This document shows positions 9,889 to 20,181 of a DNA stretch of 64,000 nucleotides, in pieces. Source of the stretch: Betaproteobacteria bacterium (GTDB lineage Bacteria; Pseudomonadota; Gammaproteobacteria; Burkholderiales; Usitatibacteraceae); contig JADKJU010000001.1 in NCBI GenBank assembly GCA_016720855.1, positions 861,501 to 925,500 of the forward strand. The letters run 5' to 3'. A program made the translations under genes and the position numbers. Positions within the stretch are counted from its first letter, which is position 1. Each line of letters begins with the position of its first letter. Below the pieces are notes generated by a model that was given only the letters and a program-made list of their open reading frames with translations, was not told where the DNA came from and made no database searches.

Positions 9889-10993
9889 ATGGAAGCCGAA
9901 CAGCTCAACCAGATCGAAAATTCCCTCTCGGATCTCGCCGCACGAACCGCAGAACTCCGGAGGTATCTTTGACTTCGACGCGAAAAACACCCGCCTAGCC
10001 GAGGTCCGCAGGATCCTCGAGGATCCCGCCGTGTGGAACGACGCTCCCCGGGCCCAGGAACTGGGCAAGGAGCGCGCGAGCCTCGAGGCAACCGTCAACG
10101 TGATCGAGCAGATCGAGTCCGGGCTCAAGGACTGCGCCGGGCTCTTCGCGCTCGCCAAGACCGAGGACGACGACGAGACGCTGGAGTCCGTGCGAAGCGA
10201 CACCGCGGCGATCGAGAAGCTGGTCGCGGGCCTCGAGTTCCGTCGCATGTTCTCGAACCCGATGGACCCCAACAACTGCTTCGTGGACATCAACGCGGGC
10301 CAGGGGGGCACGGAGGCCCAGGACTGGACGCAGATGCTGCTGCGCATGTACCTCAAGTACTGCGACAAGCGCGGCTACAAGGTCGAGGTCCTCGAGGAAT
10401 CCGACGGCGAGGTCGCGGGGCTGAAGAGCGCCTCCCTCAAGGTGAGCGGCCCTTACGCCTATGGATACCTTCGCACCGAGACCGGCATCCACCGCCTCGT
10501 GCGCAAGTCGCCCTTCGATTCCAACGCGCGCCGCCACACGTCGTTCGCGAGCGTGTTCGTGTATCCGGAAGTGGACGACTCCATCGAGATCGACATCAAT
10601 CCGGCGGACCTGCGCATCGACACCTACCGCGCCTCGGGCGCCGGCGGACAGCACGTGAACAAGACGGATTCGGCGGTGCGCATCACGCACCTGCCGACCA
10701 ACACGGTGGTCTCCTCCCAGAACGACCGCTCCCAGCACCGCAACCGCGCCGAGGCGATGTCGATGCTCAAGGCGAAGCTCTACGAGCTGGAGCTGCGCAA
10801 GCGCAACGAGAAGAAGCAGGCGCTGGAGGACACCAAGACCGACATCGGCTGGGGCCACCAGATCCGCTCCTACGTGCTCGACCAGTCGCGCATCAAGGAC
10901 CTTCGCACCAACCACGAGGTGGGCAACACCCAGGCCGTCCTCGACGGCGACCTCGACGATTTCATCGCCGCCTCCCTCAAGCAAGGCGTATAG
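9889..10993 (+). CDS. prfB: Peptide chain release factor 2 (programmed +1 frameshift)
   Basis: RF2 terminates translation at UGA and UAA. The gene starts at ATG 9889, reads 27 codons and meets an in-frame TGA at 9970-9972. It continues in the +1 frame from GAC at 9971 to the stop at 10991-10993, giving 367 residues. This is the classical autoregulatory frameshift of prfB. The specificity tripeptide SPF (RKSPFDSNARRHTSF) and the peptidyl hydrolysis motif GGQ (SGAGGQHVNKTDSAV) are intact. An open-frame caller would instead start at 9845 in the second frame and give a wrong N-terminus. lysS follows three bases after the stop, the conserved prfB-lysS pair. Confidence 0.96.
9957..9973 (+). promoter_or_regulatory. 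prfB programmed +1 frameshift signal
   Basis: The site reads GGAGG (9959-9963), TAT, CTT, TGA, C. An internal Shine-Dalgarno sequence lies three bases before the slippery CTT codon, followed by a weak UGA-C stop context. This is essentially the E. coli prfB signal. When RF2 is scarce, ribosomes slip +1 and make more RF2. Confidence 0.95.
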
Positions 10994-10996
10994 ACC

Positions 10997-12523
<1,527 letters not shown>

Positions 12524-12546
12524 CCCTCGCCGACGGCGCCAAAGCC

Positions 12547-12861
12547 ATGACCTCGCGCAAGGCGGACCAAACGCCGCTCGACATTTCCGACGACATGCGG
12601 GAGCTCGCCGCGCTGTTTCTCGAGACCCGTCGCGCGGACCTCGCCCGCCTCGAGGGCGCGCTGGCGGCCGGCGATTTCGAGACGATCCGCGCCGTCGGCC
12701 ACGTCTTTCGCGGATCGTCGGCCGCGTTCGGGTTTCCCGAGGCAGGGCAGATCGGCGCGCAACTCGAGGAGGCCGCCGCCCGCGCTGACCGCGGGGCCGT
12801 CGAAGCGCTCGCCCCGCTCCTGCGCGCCTCGATCGTAATTCGCGGCAGCGAAAGCGCGTAG
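12547..12861 (+). CDS. Histidine phosphotransfer (Hpt) protein
   Basis: This free-standing 104-residue Hpt protein should carry phosphate between receiver domains in a multistep phosphorelay. The signature HVFRGSSAAFGF places the phospho-acceptor at His52. The rest is predicted helical, as expected for a four-helix bundle. It lies 23 bases after lysS and three bases before a histidine kinase gene, so its partners are probably the kinase and response regulator that follow. The ATG at 12547 is the only sensible start; upstream the frame is antisense-like to lysS. Confidence 0.85.
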   Translation: MTSRKADQTPLDISDDMRELAALFLETRRADLARLEGALAAGDFETIRAVGHVFRGSSAAFGFPEAGQIGAQLEEAAARADRGAVEALAPLLRASIVIRGSESA

Positions 12862-12864
12862 GCG

Positions 12865-14817
12865 ATGACCGGCTTCACGATCTCCTTCACCGACGCATTC
12901 CTCCTCGCGATCCTCCCGATCGCCGCGGTCCTGATGGGCGTTGCCCTGGTCCTGTTGCGGCGCCGGCGCGCCGCCCAGCTCGCCGCGATCGCCGATCTCG
13001 CCCGGGAGCGCGACCGTGTGCGTAACGCCCTCGAGGGCTCCTCCCTCACCATCTGGGACTGGGATGTCGCCGCCGATTCCATCTGGCTCAATTCGAACTG
13101 GAAGGAAATGCTCGGCGAGTATCCCAAGGAGACGCGATGCTCGATGGTCGAACTCCTCTCATACGTCCACGCGGACGACCTGGAGCGCGTGCAGAGCGCC
13201 GCCGTGGACACACTCAAGGGGACGACCGCCCAGTTCGACACGGAATACCGCGTCCGGCGCGAAGAAGGCGCCTTGATCTGGATCCGCAGCCTCGGGAAGG
13301 TCACGGCCCGCGACTCCCTGGGGCGTGCCTTGCGCGCGAGCGGCACGAACTCGGACATCACGGCCAGGAAGCTCGCGGAGAAGTCCCTCGCCGAGAGCGA
13401 GGCGCGTTTCCGGGCGCTGTCTTCGCTGTCCTCCGACCTCTACTGGGAACAGGACGAGCACTTTCGCCTCCTGACCTGGTCCGCCCCGGCGTGGTCGCGC
13501 GGGAGCGACTCGGTATTGCCCCGGCCCGCGCTGGACGCCCCGGAACTCACGGAAGCCGACTGGGGGGCGCATCGCGGGGTGCTCGAGCAAAGACGCGCGT
13601 TCCGCGACCTCGAGATCCGCCAGGCGGGGCCCGGCGGCCAGGAGTCGTGGCTGTCCGTGGGCGCCGTGCCGGTAGTGGACGACAAGGGACAGTTTCGCGG
13701 CTACCGGGGCCTGGCGAGGATCATCACCGACCGCAAGCGCGCCGAACGGCGCCTGCGCGAAAGCGAGTCGCAGCTCCGGCAGCTCGTCGAATTCATGCCG
13801 GCCGCGATCATGTTCGTCAACCACGACCGGCGCGTGGTGGTTCACAACAAGGCCTGCGCCGAGCTGATCGGCCTCCCGTCGGCGCAAATCGACGGCCAGC
13901 TCCTGAGCGTACTCCTGGGGGAGGAGCGGTACGCCGTCGTCGCGCCGTTCCTCACGCAGGCGCTCGCGGGCGAGCCGGCCCATTACGCGTCGAGGCGGCC
14001 GGGCCTGGGGGGCCGTGTCCTGGACCTGGACGTGCTGCACTGGCCCCTTCGCGGCCCCGATGGCGATGTCGCGGGGGTGATCGTCCTCGGAATGGACGTC
14101 ACGCGGCTGAAGGAAGCGGACCGCATGAAGGACCATTTCGTGTCGGTCGTGAGCCATGAACTGCGCACGCCACTCACGGCCATGCGCGGCTCCCTGGGAC
14201 TGCTCGCCGGCGGCATCGTCGGCGAGCTGCCGGACGAGGCGAGGCCCCTGGTGGAGATCGCCCTGCAGAACTCCGACCGCCTCTGGCGGCTGGTGAACGA
14301 CCTGCTCGACATCGAAAAGATGTCGGCCGGGCAGCTCGAGTTCCGCGTCGAGGCGATCGCGTGGCAGGAGGCGCTGCGGGAAGCGGTGGACGCGAGCCGC
14401 GGATTGATGCAGCAGTATGACGTTTCGTTCGAGCTGGAGCCCGTCGGGGACCTGCGCGTGCTCGGCGACAACGACCGCCTGTCGCAGGTGCTCTCCAACC
14501 TGATCCTCAATGCCGCCAAGTTTTCCGCGCCGGGCGGAATGGTTTCCGTGGGTGCGCAGCGACTTCCCGGCGGCGGCGTGCGCACCCGCGTTCGCGATCG
14601 CGGCCCCGGCATTCCGGAAAGCTTTCGCTCCCGGATCTTCCAGCCCTTCTCGCAGGCCGACTCCGGCGACAGCCGCACCAAGGGCGGCACGGGCCTGGGC
14701 CTCGCGATCAGCCGCGAAATCGTCACGCGCCTGGGGGGCGCGATCGGCTTCGACGACGCGCCCGGCGGCGGCACGATCTTCTGGTTCGACCTGCCCGAAG
14801 CGCCGGTGGCACAATGA
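12865..14817 (+). CDS. PAS-domain sensor histidine kinase
   Basis: The 650-residue kinase has one N-terminal membrane helix (about 9-32), two or three PAS/PAC modules (about 50-165, 170-290 and 300-415), a HisKA dimerisation helix with the phospho-acceptor in SHELRTPL (His431) and an HATPase domain. Its N box is NLILNAAKF and its G boxes are DRGPGIPESF and KGGTGLGLAISREIV. It lacks a receiver or Hpt domain of its own; both are encoded by its neighbours. There is almost no periplasmic part, so the signal is probably cytoplasmic (redox, gas or small molecule via PAS). Its stop overlaps the next gene by four bases. Confidence 0.9.
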   Translation: MTGFTISFTDAFLLAILPIAAVLMGVALVLLRRRRAAQLAAIADLARERDRVRNALEGSSLTIWDWDVAADSIWLNSNWKEMLGEYPKETRCSMVELLSYVHADDLERVQSAAVDTLKGTTAQFDTEYRVRREEGALIWIRSLGKVTARDSLGRALRASGTNSDITARKLAEKSLAESEARFRALSSLSSDLYWEQDEHFRLLTWSAPAWSRGSDSVLPRPALDAPELTEADWGAHRGVLEQRRAFRDLEIRQAGPGGQESWLSVGAVPVVDDKGQFRGYRGLARIITDRKRAERRLRESESQLRQLVEFMPAAIMFVNHDRRVVVHNKACAELIGLPSAQIDGQLLSVLLGEERYAVVAPFLTQALAGEPAHYASRRPGLGGRVLDLDVLHWPLRGPDGDVAGVIVLGMDVTRLKEADRMKDHFVSVVSHELRTPLTAMRGSLGLLAGGIVGELPDEARPLVEIALQNSDRLWRLVNDLLDIEKMSAGQLEFRVEAIAWQEALREAVDASRGLMQQYDVSFELEPVGDLRVLGDNDRLSQVLSNLILNAAKFSAPGGMVSVGAQRLPGGGVRTRVRDRGPGIPESFRSRIFQPFSQADSGDSRTKGGTGLGLAISREIVTRLGGAIGFDDAPGGGTIFWFDLPEAPVAQ

Positions 14818-15227
14818 CGCCCGTGTCCCAGCCTCCGTTCAATCGCATCCTCCACGTCGACGACCAGGTCGACATCCGCGGCATCGTGAAGCTCGCCCTC
14901 GGGAAAATCGGCGGATTCTCGGTTTGCAGCTGCGCGTCCGGAGAGGAGGCCTTGGCGGCGGCGGCCGGTTTCGATCCGGAATTGCTCCTCATCGACATGA
15001 GCATGCCGGGCATGGACGGGATGGATCTCCTTGCGCGCATGCGCGAGGCCGGCATTCGCGTGCCTGCCGTCTTCTTCACCGCCCGCAGCAGTCCGAGCGA
15101 CCTCGTTCGCTATCGTGACGCAGGCGCCATCGGCACCCTGTCCAAGCCCTTCGACCCGCTCAAGCTCGGCAGGCAGATCACCCAGATCTGGATGGATAGC
15201 CTCGCGCCCGGCACGGGCGAGGTCTGA
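14814..15227 (+). CDS. Single-domain response regulator
   Basis: This 137-residue receiver domain has no output domain. The acidic pair is at residues 16-17 (HVDDQVD), the phospho-acceptor is Asp61 in LLIDMSMPGMDG, and the switch Thr (VFFTARS) and Lys (LSKPFD) are present. It overlaps the kinase stop (ATGA) and is therefore coupled to it. It could act as the middle carrier between kinase and Hpt protein, or bind a target protein directly. Confidence 0.9.
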   Translation: MTPVSQPPFNRILHVDDQVDIRGIVKLALGKIGGFSVCSCASGEEALAAAAGFDPELLLIDMSMPGMDGMDLLARMREAGIRVPAVFFTARSSPSDLVRYRDAGAIGTLSKPFDPLKLGRQITQIWMDSLAPGTGEV

Positions 15228-15364
15228 GCGCCGCCACCCCGATCCCGCACGGCGCCGGGAGGCCACCGCCGATGCGACGCCAGCCAGCGCCATCCCCCGG
15301 CGGACGGGGAAAGCGTCTAAAATTAAACTCGTCCGTCACCATCTCTCATTCCCCGGAGTTCACC

Positions 15365-15787
15365 ATGAAGATCACTCGCTGCCACTTGTCCGCCGCCATC
15401 ACGATCGCCTTCTTCGTCGCCGCCATCGCCGTCGCACCGCAGGCGCAGGCGAAGTGCGACAACTGCGGCACCGTGACCGACGTGAAGACGATCAAGAAGG
15501 AAGGCGAAGGCTCGGGCGTCGGCGCTGTCGCCGGTGGCGTCCTGGGCGGCGTACTCGGCCACCAGATCGGCAGCGGCCGCGGCAACACCGCCGCCACGAT
15601 CGTCGGCGCGGGCGCGGGCGCCTATGCCGGAAACCAGGTCGAAAAGAGCCAGAAGTCCACGACGACGTACCAGGTCGCGGTGAAGATGGAGGACGGGAAA
15701 TCCCGCACCTTCAATTTCAGCAAGCAAACGAGCTACCGCATCGGCGACAAGGTGAGGATCGTTGACGGGAAGCTCACCCACGAGTAG
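15365..15787 (+). CDS. Exported glycine-zipper 2TM protein
   Basis: The 140-residue protein has a signal peptide (start MKITRCHLSAAI, hydrophobic core, predicted cleavage after QAQA) and then a glycine-zipper region (GVGAVAGGVLGGVLGHQIGS). Family members are small periplasmic or outer-membrane proteins of the 17-kDa antigen/SlyB type, thought to affect envelope stability. The ATG at 15365 follows a GGAG by six bases; an earlier in-frame start at 15272 would bury the signal peptide. A TAAAAT at 15318-15323 may be the -10 box, without a good -35. Confidence 0.8.
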   Translation: MKITRCHLSAAITIAFFVAAIAVAPQAQAKCDNCGTVTDVKTIKKEGEGSGVGAVAGGVLGGVLGHQIGSGRGNTAATIVGAGAGAYAGNQVEKSQKSTTTYQVAVKMEDGKSRTFNFSKQTSYRIGDKVRIVDGKLTHE

Positions 15788-15825
15788 CCGCGGGCCCGGG
15801 CGGCGCGACCACCGATTCGAAGAAC

Positions 15826-16398
15826 ATGTCCGGCACCCCGAAGCCCGCGCACCCTGAGGACCCCCTCGACCTGGACTTCACCTCGCTCGTCGAGGACGTC
15901 GCGGTCCAGCCGGCCGCGGCCGCGGCCCCGACGCCGGAGATCGAGGAAAACGCGCTCATCGGCGCGAATGCGCTCGGCGAGGAAGGTTTCCATGTCGTGC
16001 TGGTGCGTCCGCGGCTGGGGAGCCCCGCCAATCACGTCGTCATGATCGTGGACGACGACTCGCCCACCGCCGAGCTCGCGGCGCACGTGCTGCGCAAGGC
16101 TGGCTACCAGGCGGTGGTCGCACTCGACCCGCGCGAAGCCGCGCGCCTCATGTCGCGCGTGGGAGCGCCTGCGCTCCTGCTGCTCGACGTGGAAATGCCG
16201 GAGATGGGAGGGCTCGAGTTCCTCGCCCGCATCCGCCGGCACAAGCGCCTCTTCGACACGCCCGTCGTCCTGTTCACCGCCCACAGCAGCCAGGCGGACA
16301 TCGTGCGCGGACTGCAGGCGGGGGCGGACGGCTACATCGCCAAGCCGATTTCCGCCTCGGCGCTCGCGTCCGCGGTACGCACCGTGCTCGGGCACTGA
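15826..16398 (+). CDS. Response regulator with N-terminal extension
   Basis: This 190-residue protein carries one receiver domain at about 68-190: MIVDDDSP acidic pocket, LLLDVEMPEMGG phospho-acceptor, VLFTAHSS switch Thr and IAKPISA lysine. The 65-residue extension ahead of it is acidic and rich in Ala and Pro and resembles no domain I know. There is no output domain. It follows the glycine-zipper gene by 38 bases and points toward the 3' end of rimO. It may be a further component of the phosphorelay encoded just upstream, but the sequence does not prove this. Confidence 0.85.
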   Translation: MSGTPKPAHPEDPLDLDFTSLVEDVAVQPAAAAAPTPEIEENALIGANALGEEGFHVVLVRPRLGSPANHVVMIVDDDSPTAELAAHVLRKAGYQAVVALDPREAARLMSRVGAPALLLLDVEMPEMGGLEFLARIRRHKRLFDTPVVLFTAHSSQADIVRGLQAGADGYIAKPISASALASAVRTVLGH

Positions 16399-16428
16399 CG
16401 GCGGGCCGATCGCGCCACCCTTCCCGAT

Positions 16429-17769
16429 TCAGGCCTTCACCGCCTCGAGGTCGTGCTCGCCGGCCGCCGTGATGCGGACCTGCGCGAAATCGCCGGCTTT
16501 CAGGCCCTTCGCTCCCTTCACGCGCACGACGCCATCGATCTCAGGAGCATCGGCGGCGCTGCGCGCGAGGGCGATGCGGCCCTCGACATCATCGACGAGG
16601 ACCTCGATCGTGCGGCCGACCTTCGCAGCCAACCGCTCGCGGCTCACGCACGCCTGCGCCTGCATGAACAGGGCAAGCCGCTCCCGCTTCACCTCCTCCG
16701 GCACGGCGCCGGGAAGCTCGTTCGCACGGGCGCCCTCCACGGGCGAATAGGCGAAGCAGCCCACGCGATCAAGGCGCGCCTCGCCGATGAATTCGAGCAG
16801 TTCCTCGAACTGCGCCTGCGTTTCGCCGGGGAAGCCGACGATGAAGGTGGAACGGATCGTGAGGTCCGGGCATTCGGCTCGCCAGGCCCGGACGCGCTCG
16901 AGGTTCCTTTCGCTCGCGGCAGGGCGCTTCATCAGCTTGAGGATGCGCGCGCTCGCATGCTGGAAGGGCACGTCGAGATAGGGGAGGATCCGCCCTTCGG
17001 CCATGAGCGCGATCACCTCGTCCACGTGCGGGTACGGGTACACGTAATGCAGCCGCACCCAGACTCCCAGTTCGCCCAGTGCAGCGCAGAGCTCCGTCAT
17101 GCGCGTCCTGAGCGGCTTGCCGCCCCAGAAGCCGGTGCGGTACTTCACGTCCACGCCGTAGGCGCTCGTGTCCTGCGAAATGACGAGGAGCTCCTTCACG
17201 CCCGCCCTCACGAGGTTCTCGGCCTCCTTCATGACGTCGCCCACCGGGCGGCTCACCAGGTCACCGCGCATCGACGGAATGATGCAGAAGGTGCAGCGGT
17301 GGTTGCAGCCTTCGGAGATCTTGAGATACGCGTAGTGGCGCGGCGTAAGGCGGATGCCCTGCGGCGGAACGAGGTCGCTGAACGGATCGTGCGGCCTGGG
17401 CAGGTGCGCATGCACGGCGGCCATCACCTCGGGCGTGGCGTGCGGCCCGGTCACCGCAAGGACCTTCGGGTGCGCTTCGCGAACGACGTCGCCCTTCGCC
17501 CCGAGGCACCCCGTCACGATCACCTTGCCGTTGGCGGCCAGCGCCTCGCCGATCGCGTCCAGCGACTCCTCGACGGCCGCGTCGATGAACCCGCAGGTAT
17601 TCACCACGACCAGGTCCGAGCCTTCGTACGACGGCGCGATTTCGTAGCCCTCGGCGCGAAGCTGGGTGAGGATGGATTCGGAATCGACCAGCGCCTTGGG
17701 GCAGCCCAGGGACACGAACCCCACGCGCGGCGCGCGAACGGGCGCTGGATTCTTGCGGGGACGCGCCAC
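16429..17769 (-). CDS. rimO: Ribosomal protein S12 methylthiotransferase RimO
   Basis: RimO adds a methylthio group to the conserved aspartate of ribosomal protein S12. The 446-residue protein has the N-terminal UPF0004 domain with cluster cysteines (SLGCPKALVDSE, NTCGFIDAAVEES, TGCLGA), the radical-SAM motif CNHRCTFC and a C-terminal TRAM domain. The start appears to be GTG at 17769. It lies just downstream of phaR on the same strand with a nine-base gap. Confidence 0.95.
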   Translation of the reverse strand: MARPRKNPAPVRAPRVGFVSLGCPKALVDSESILTQLRAEGYEIAPSYEGSDLVVVNTCGFIDAAVEESLDAIGEALAANGKVIVTGCLGAKGDVVREAHPKVLAVTGPHATPEVMAAVHAHLPRPHDPFSDLVPPQGIRLTPRHYAYLKISEGCNHRCTFCIIPSMRGDLVSRPVGDVMKEAENLVRAGVKELLVISQDTSAYGVDVKYRTGFWGGKPLRTRMTELCAALGELGVWVRLHYVYPYPHVDEVIALMAEGRILPYLDVPFQHASARILKLMKRPAASERNLERVRAWRAECPDLTIRSTFIVGFPGETQAQFEELLEFIGEARLDRVGCFAYSPVEGARANELPGAVPEEVKRERLALFMQAQACVSRERLAAKVGRTIEVLVDDVEGRIALARSAADAPEIDGVVRVKGAKGLKAGDFAQVRITAAGEHDLEAVKA

Positions 17770-17778
17770 CCTGTGCCG

Positions 17779-18387
17779 CTACGACTTCTTCGCGCGTGTC
17801 TTGCGCGCGGAAGCGCGCGGGGCGCGCTTGGCTTTGGCAGGAGCGGCCTCGGCAGGCGCGCTCTCGCCGGGGGCCGCGCTGTACGGGAATCCCGAGAACA
17901 GCTTGAGCGCCTGGCTGCGCAGTTCTTCCTGCATGTCGATCACGGCCTTCGCCCCCTTCTCGAGGTAGCCGCCCATCACCTGCGGAATGGGCTGCCCGGC
18001 CGTCATCAGGTTCGAGAAGGTGTCGGGAGGCACCTTCGGGATGAGGACCTGCGCCTGCTCCTGGAAGCGCTTCTGCGCCTCGTGGAAGGCATGGATCGAA
18101 CGCTCCAGGTAGGAACCCATGAGGCCCTGCATCGAGTGTCCGTAGTAACGGATGATGTTGGCGAGCATGTCGGTGGAGAACATCGGCACGCCGCCGGACT
18201 CCTCCTCGAGAATGATCTGCAGGAGGATCGCGCGCGTCAGGTCGTCTCCGGATTTCGCGTCCTGGACGACGAAGTGCTTGTACTGCAGCACCAGGTCCTT
18301 CACCTCCGCCAGCGTGATGTAGGTGGAAGTCTCGGTGTCGTAAAGCCGGCGGTTCGGGTACTTCTTGATGATTCGGGGCGTCGCCAT
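17779..18387 (-). CDS. phaR: PHB synthesis repressor PhaR
   Basis: PhaR represses phasin expression until PHB granules form and titrate it away. The 202-residue protein begins with the conserved PHB-accumulation regulatory domain (RIIKKYPNRRLYDTETSTYI) and has the second family domain at about 60-110. A lysine- and alanine-rich tail ends the protein. It is divergent from the phasin gene, and the intergenic region holds candidate operators. This agrees with the known autoregulation of phaR and repression of phaP. Confidence 0.93.
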   Translation of the reverse strand: MATPRIIKKYPNRRLYDTETSTYITLAEVKDLVLQYKHFVVQDAKSGDDLTRAILLQIILEEESGGVPMFSTDMLANIIRYYGHSMQGLMGSYLERSIHAFHEAQKRFQEQAQVLIPKVPPDTFSNLMTAGQPIPQVMGGYLEKGAKAVIDMQEELRSQALKLFSGFPYSAAPGESAPAEAAPAKAKRAPRASARKTRAKKS

Positions 18388-18489
18388 GGCGGAATCCTCG
18401 GCATGTTGCGCTACATCAATCGGAGTTTGTGCAGCCCCGGTGCCGGTTTCACCGGAAGCTCACCAAGTGCTTCATTTTATTACTTTTTG

Positions 18490-18531
18490 CACAATTGTGG
18501 CAGTGCACGCACCAGCCTGTGCTGCAGTGCA
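18490..18531. promoter_or_regulatory. Candidate PhaR operator region
   Basis: Between phaR and phaP lie a perfect palindrome CACAATTGTG (18490-18499) and two direct copies of GCAGTGCA (18500-18507 and 18524-18531), 24 bases apart. They end 11 bases before the phaP -35 box. TGC/GCA-rich repeats are the kind of site PhaR binds in other species; the assignment here is an inference from position and pattern. Confidence 0.5.
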
Positions 18532-18542
18532 ATAATATCGCC

Positions 18543-18571
18543 TTGACAGGTTCCCGTCTCCTTCCTAGAAT
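18543..18571 (+). promoter_or_regulatory. Sigma-70 promoter of phaP
   Basis: A perfect TTGACA (18543-18548) and TAGAAT (18566-18571) are separated by exactly 17 bases. They lie about 40 bases ahead of the phasin start and directly after the candidate PhaR sites. This is the best-looking promoter in the window and fits a strongly expressed, repressor-controlled gene. Confidence 0.8.
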
Positions 18572-18610
18572 TCGATTGTTGCGGCGCACCATTCCCGGGC
18601 GCCGCGTTTG

Positions 18611-19147
18611 ATGGAGCCGATGACCGTGGTGAACCTCGCCGACCAGATGAACGAACTGAACAGCACGGCCATGCTTTCTGCCGCGCGCCTGTCGAAACTG
18701 TCGCTGGACAGCGCCGAGCGCCTCCTGGCGCTGCAGATCGGCTTCGCCAAGACCGCCCTGGGCGACGCGACCCAGGCCGCCCGCGCGGCCGCCGGCACGA
18801 AAGACGTGCAGCAACTCCTCGCGCTGCGCACCCAGGCCGCCGAAACCGCGATGACCCAGTGGCTCGAGTACTCCCGCAACCTGTATGAAGTGGCCTCCGA
18901 AGCCCAGGCCGAGATCTCCAGGCTTGCCGAGGAGCGCCTCGCCGACCTCCAGCGCGGCATCACGGAATCCGTGGACCAGGCCGCGAAGTCCGCGCCGGCC
19001 GGCAGCGACGTGGCCGTTGCGGCGATGAAGTCCTCGCTTGCCGCCGCCACCGCCGCCTTCGATTCCTTCGCCAAGGCCGCCCGCGGCGCCGCGAGCTTCT
19101 CCGACGCCGGCGTCAAGGCCGCCACCGCGCCCAAGGCGCGCAGGTAA
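18611..19147 (+). CDS. phaP: Phasin (PHB granule surface protein)
   Basis: Phasins coat PHB granules and control their number and size. The 178-residue protein is almost wholly helical and alanine-rich and fits the phasin_2 family (for example LAEERLADLQRGI and KSAPAGSDVAVAAMKSSL). It has no signal peptide. The ATG at 18611 is used; a second ATG at 18620 is possible. A strong promoter precedes it and a strong terminator follows, so it is probably monocistronic. Confidence 0.9.
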   Translation: MEPMTVVNLADQMNELNSTAMLSAARLSKLSLDSAERLLALQIGFAKTALGDATQAARAAAGTKDVQQLLALRTQAAETAMTQWLEYSRNLYEVASEAQAEISRLAEERLADLQRGITESVDQAAKSAPAGSDVAVAAMKSSLAAATAAFDSFAKAARGAASFSDAGVKAATAPKARR

Positions 19148-19216
19148 CGCCGGCCTCGAAGCCCGCTTTCGTCTCCTCCTCCTTTATCGCAAGTTCTCCA
19201 ATTTGGATAAAGGTTC

Positions 19217-19248
19217 AAACCCCAGGCTCAAACCTGGGGTTTTTTTTT
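19217..19248 (+). terminator. Rho-independent terminator of phaP
   Basis: A 10-bp perfect stem (AAACCCCAGG with CCTGGGGTTT), a six-base loop and a run of T form a textbook intrinsic terminator 70 bases after the phasin stop. Confidence 0.93.
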
Positions 19249-19294
19249 GTTAGGCGCCTGAATCCCACGGGCCCAGTCACAAGGAAGCAGCCTC

Positions 19295-20044
19295 ATGGAC
19301 AAGAAAATCGCACTCGTTACCGGCGGCGTCGGCGGCATCGGCACGGCAATCTGCAAGCGGCTCGCGCAGCAGGGCCACTTCGTCGTGGCCAACTACGGAA
19401 TACCCGGCACCGAGACCCGGTACATGGCCGGCATGGCCGCGGCCGGATTCGACGGCAGCTGCACCGCCCTCGCCTTCGGCGACGTGTCGAGCTTCGAGTC
19501 GATGCGCGACATGGTGGCCGGTATCGTGAAGGATCACGGGCCCGTGGACATCCTGGTGAACTGCGCCGGCATCACGCGCGACTCGACGTTCCGCAAGATG
19601 ACGCCGGAGCAATGGCACCTGGTCATCGAGACCAACCTCACCAGCGTGTTCAACGTGACGCGTCACGTGATCGATGGCATGTGCGATCGCGGCTGGGGCC
19701 GCATCGTCAACATCTCTTCGGTGAACGGGATCCGGGGCCAGTTCGGGCAGACCAACTACTCCGCCGCCAAGGCCGGCATCCTCGGCTTCACCAAGGCTCT
19801 CGCCCAGGAAGTCATCCGCAAGGGCGTGACCGTCAACGCGGTTTCCCCGGGCTACGTGGAGACCGAGATGGTCGCCGCCATCAAGGAAGAGGTGAAGCAG
19901 CAGATCGTGGCGCAGATCCCGGCCGGGCGTCTCGGCAGCCCCGACGAAATCGCGGAAAGCGTGGCCTACCTGGCCTCCGACAAGGCCGCGTACGTCACCG
20001 GCGCCAACCTCTCGATCAACGGCGGCCTGCACATGTACGCCTGA
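19295..20044 (+). CDS. phaB: Acetoacetyl-CoA reductase (copy 1)
   Basis: PhaB reduces acetoacetyl-CoA to (R)-3-hydroxybutyryl-CoA with NADPH, the monomer for PHB. The 249-residue short-chain dehydrogenase has the Rossmann motif TGGVGGIG, the NCAG strand, and the active-site Ser and Tyr-x-x-x-Lys in NISSVNG and YSAAKAG. It ends INGGLHMYA, a typical PhaB C-terminus. It lies after phaP with its own terminator between and after it. A second copy is encoded at 22456-23202 on the other strand. Confidence 0.9.
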   Translation: MDKKIALVTGGVGGIGTAICKRLAQQGHFVVANYGIPGTETRYMAGMAAAGFDGSCTALAFGDVSSFESMRDMVAGIVKDHGPVDILVNCAGITRDSTFRKMTPEQWHLVIETNLTSVFNVTRHVIDGMCDRGWGRIVNISSVNGIRGQFGQTNYSAAKAGILGFTKALAQEVIRKGVTVNAVSPGYVETEMVAAIKEEVKQQIVAQIPAGRLGSPDEIAESVAYLASDKAAYVTGANLSINGGLHMYA

Positions 20045-20061
20045 TCCCGGCGCGAATCGCG

Positions 20062-20088
20062 AAAGGGCGCCCCGCGGGGCGCCCTTTT
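20062..20088 (+). terminator. Intrinsic terminator after phaB copy 1
   Basis: A perfect 12-bp GC-rich stem (AAAGGGCGCCCC paired with GGGGCGCCCTTT) with a two-base turn and T run lies 18 bases after the stop. Nearly the same hairpin recurs at 22406-22433. Confidence 0.85.
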
Positions 20089-20181
20089 CGCTGTTGGAAC
20101 GCGCGCTTCGCGGTGCCCATCCCATCCTGATAGACTTCGCGCCCTCGCCCCCACAAGGGGCACCCCCGCCTGGAGGTTCGC

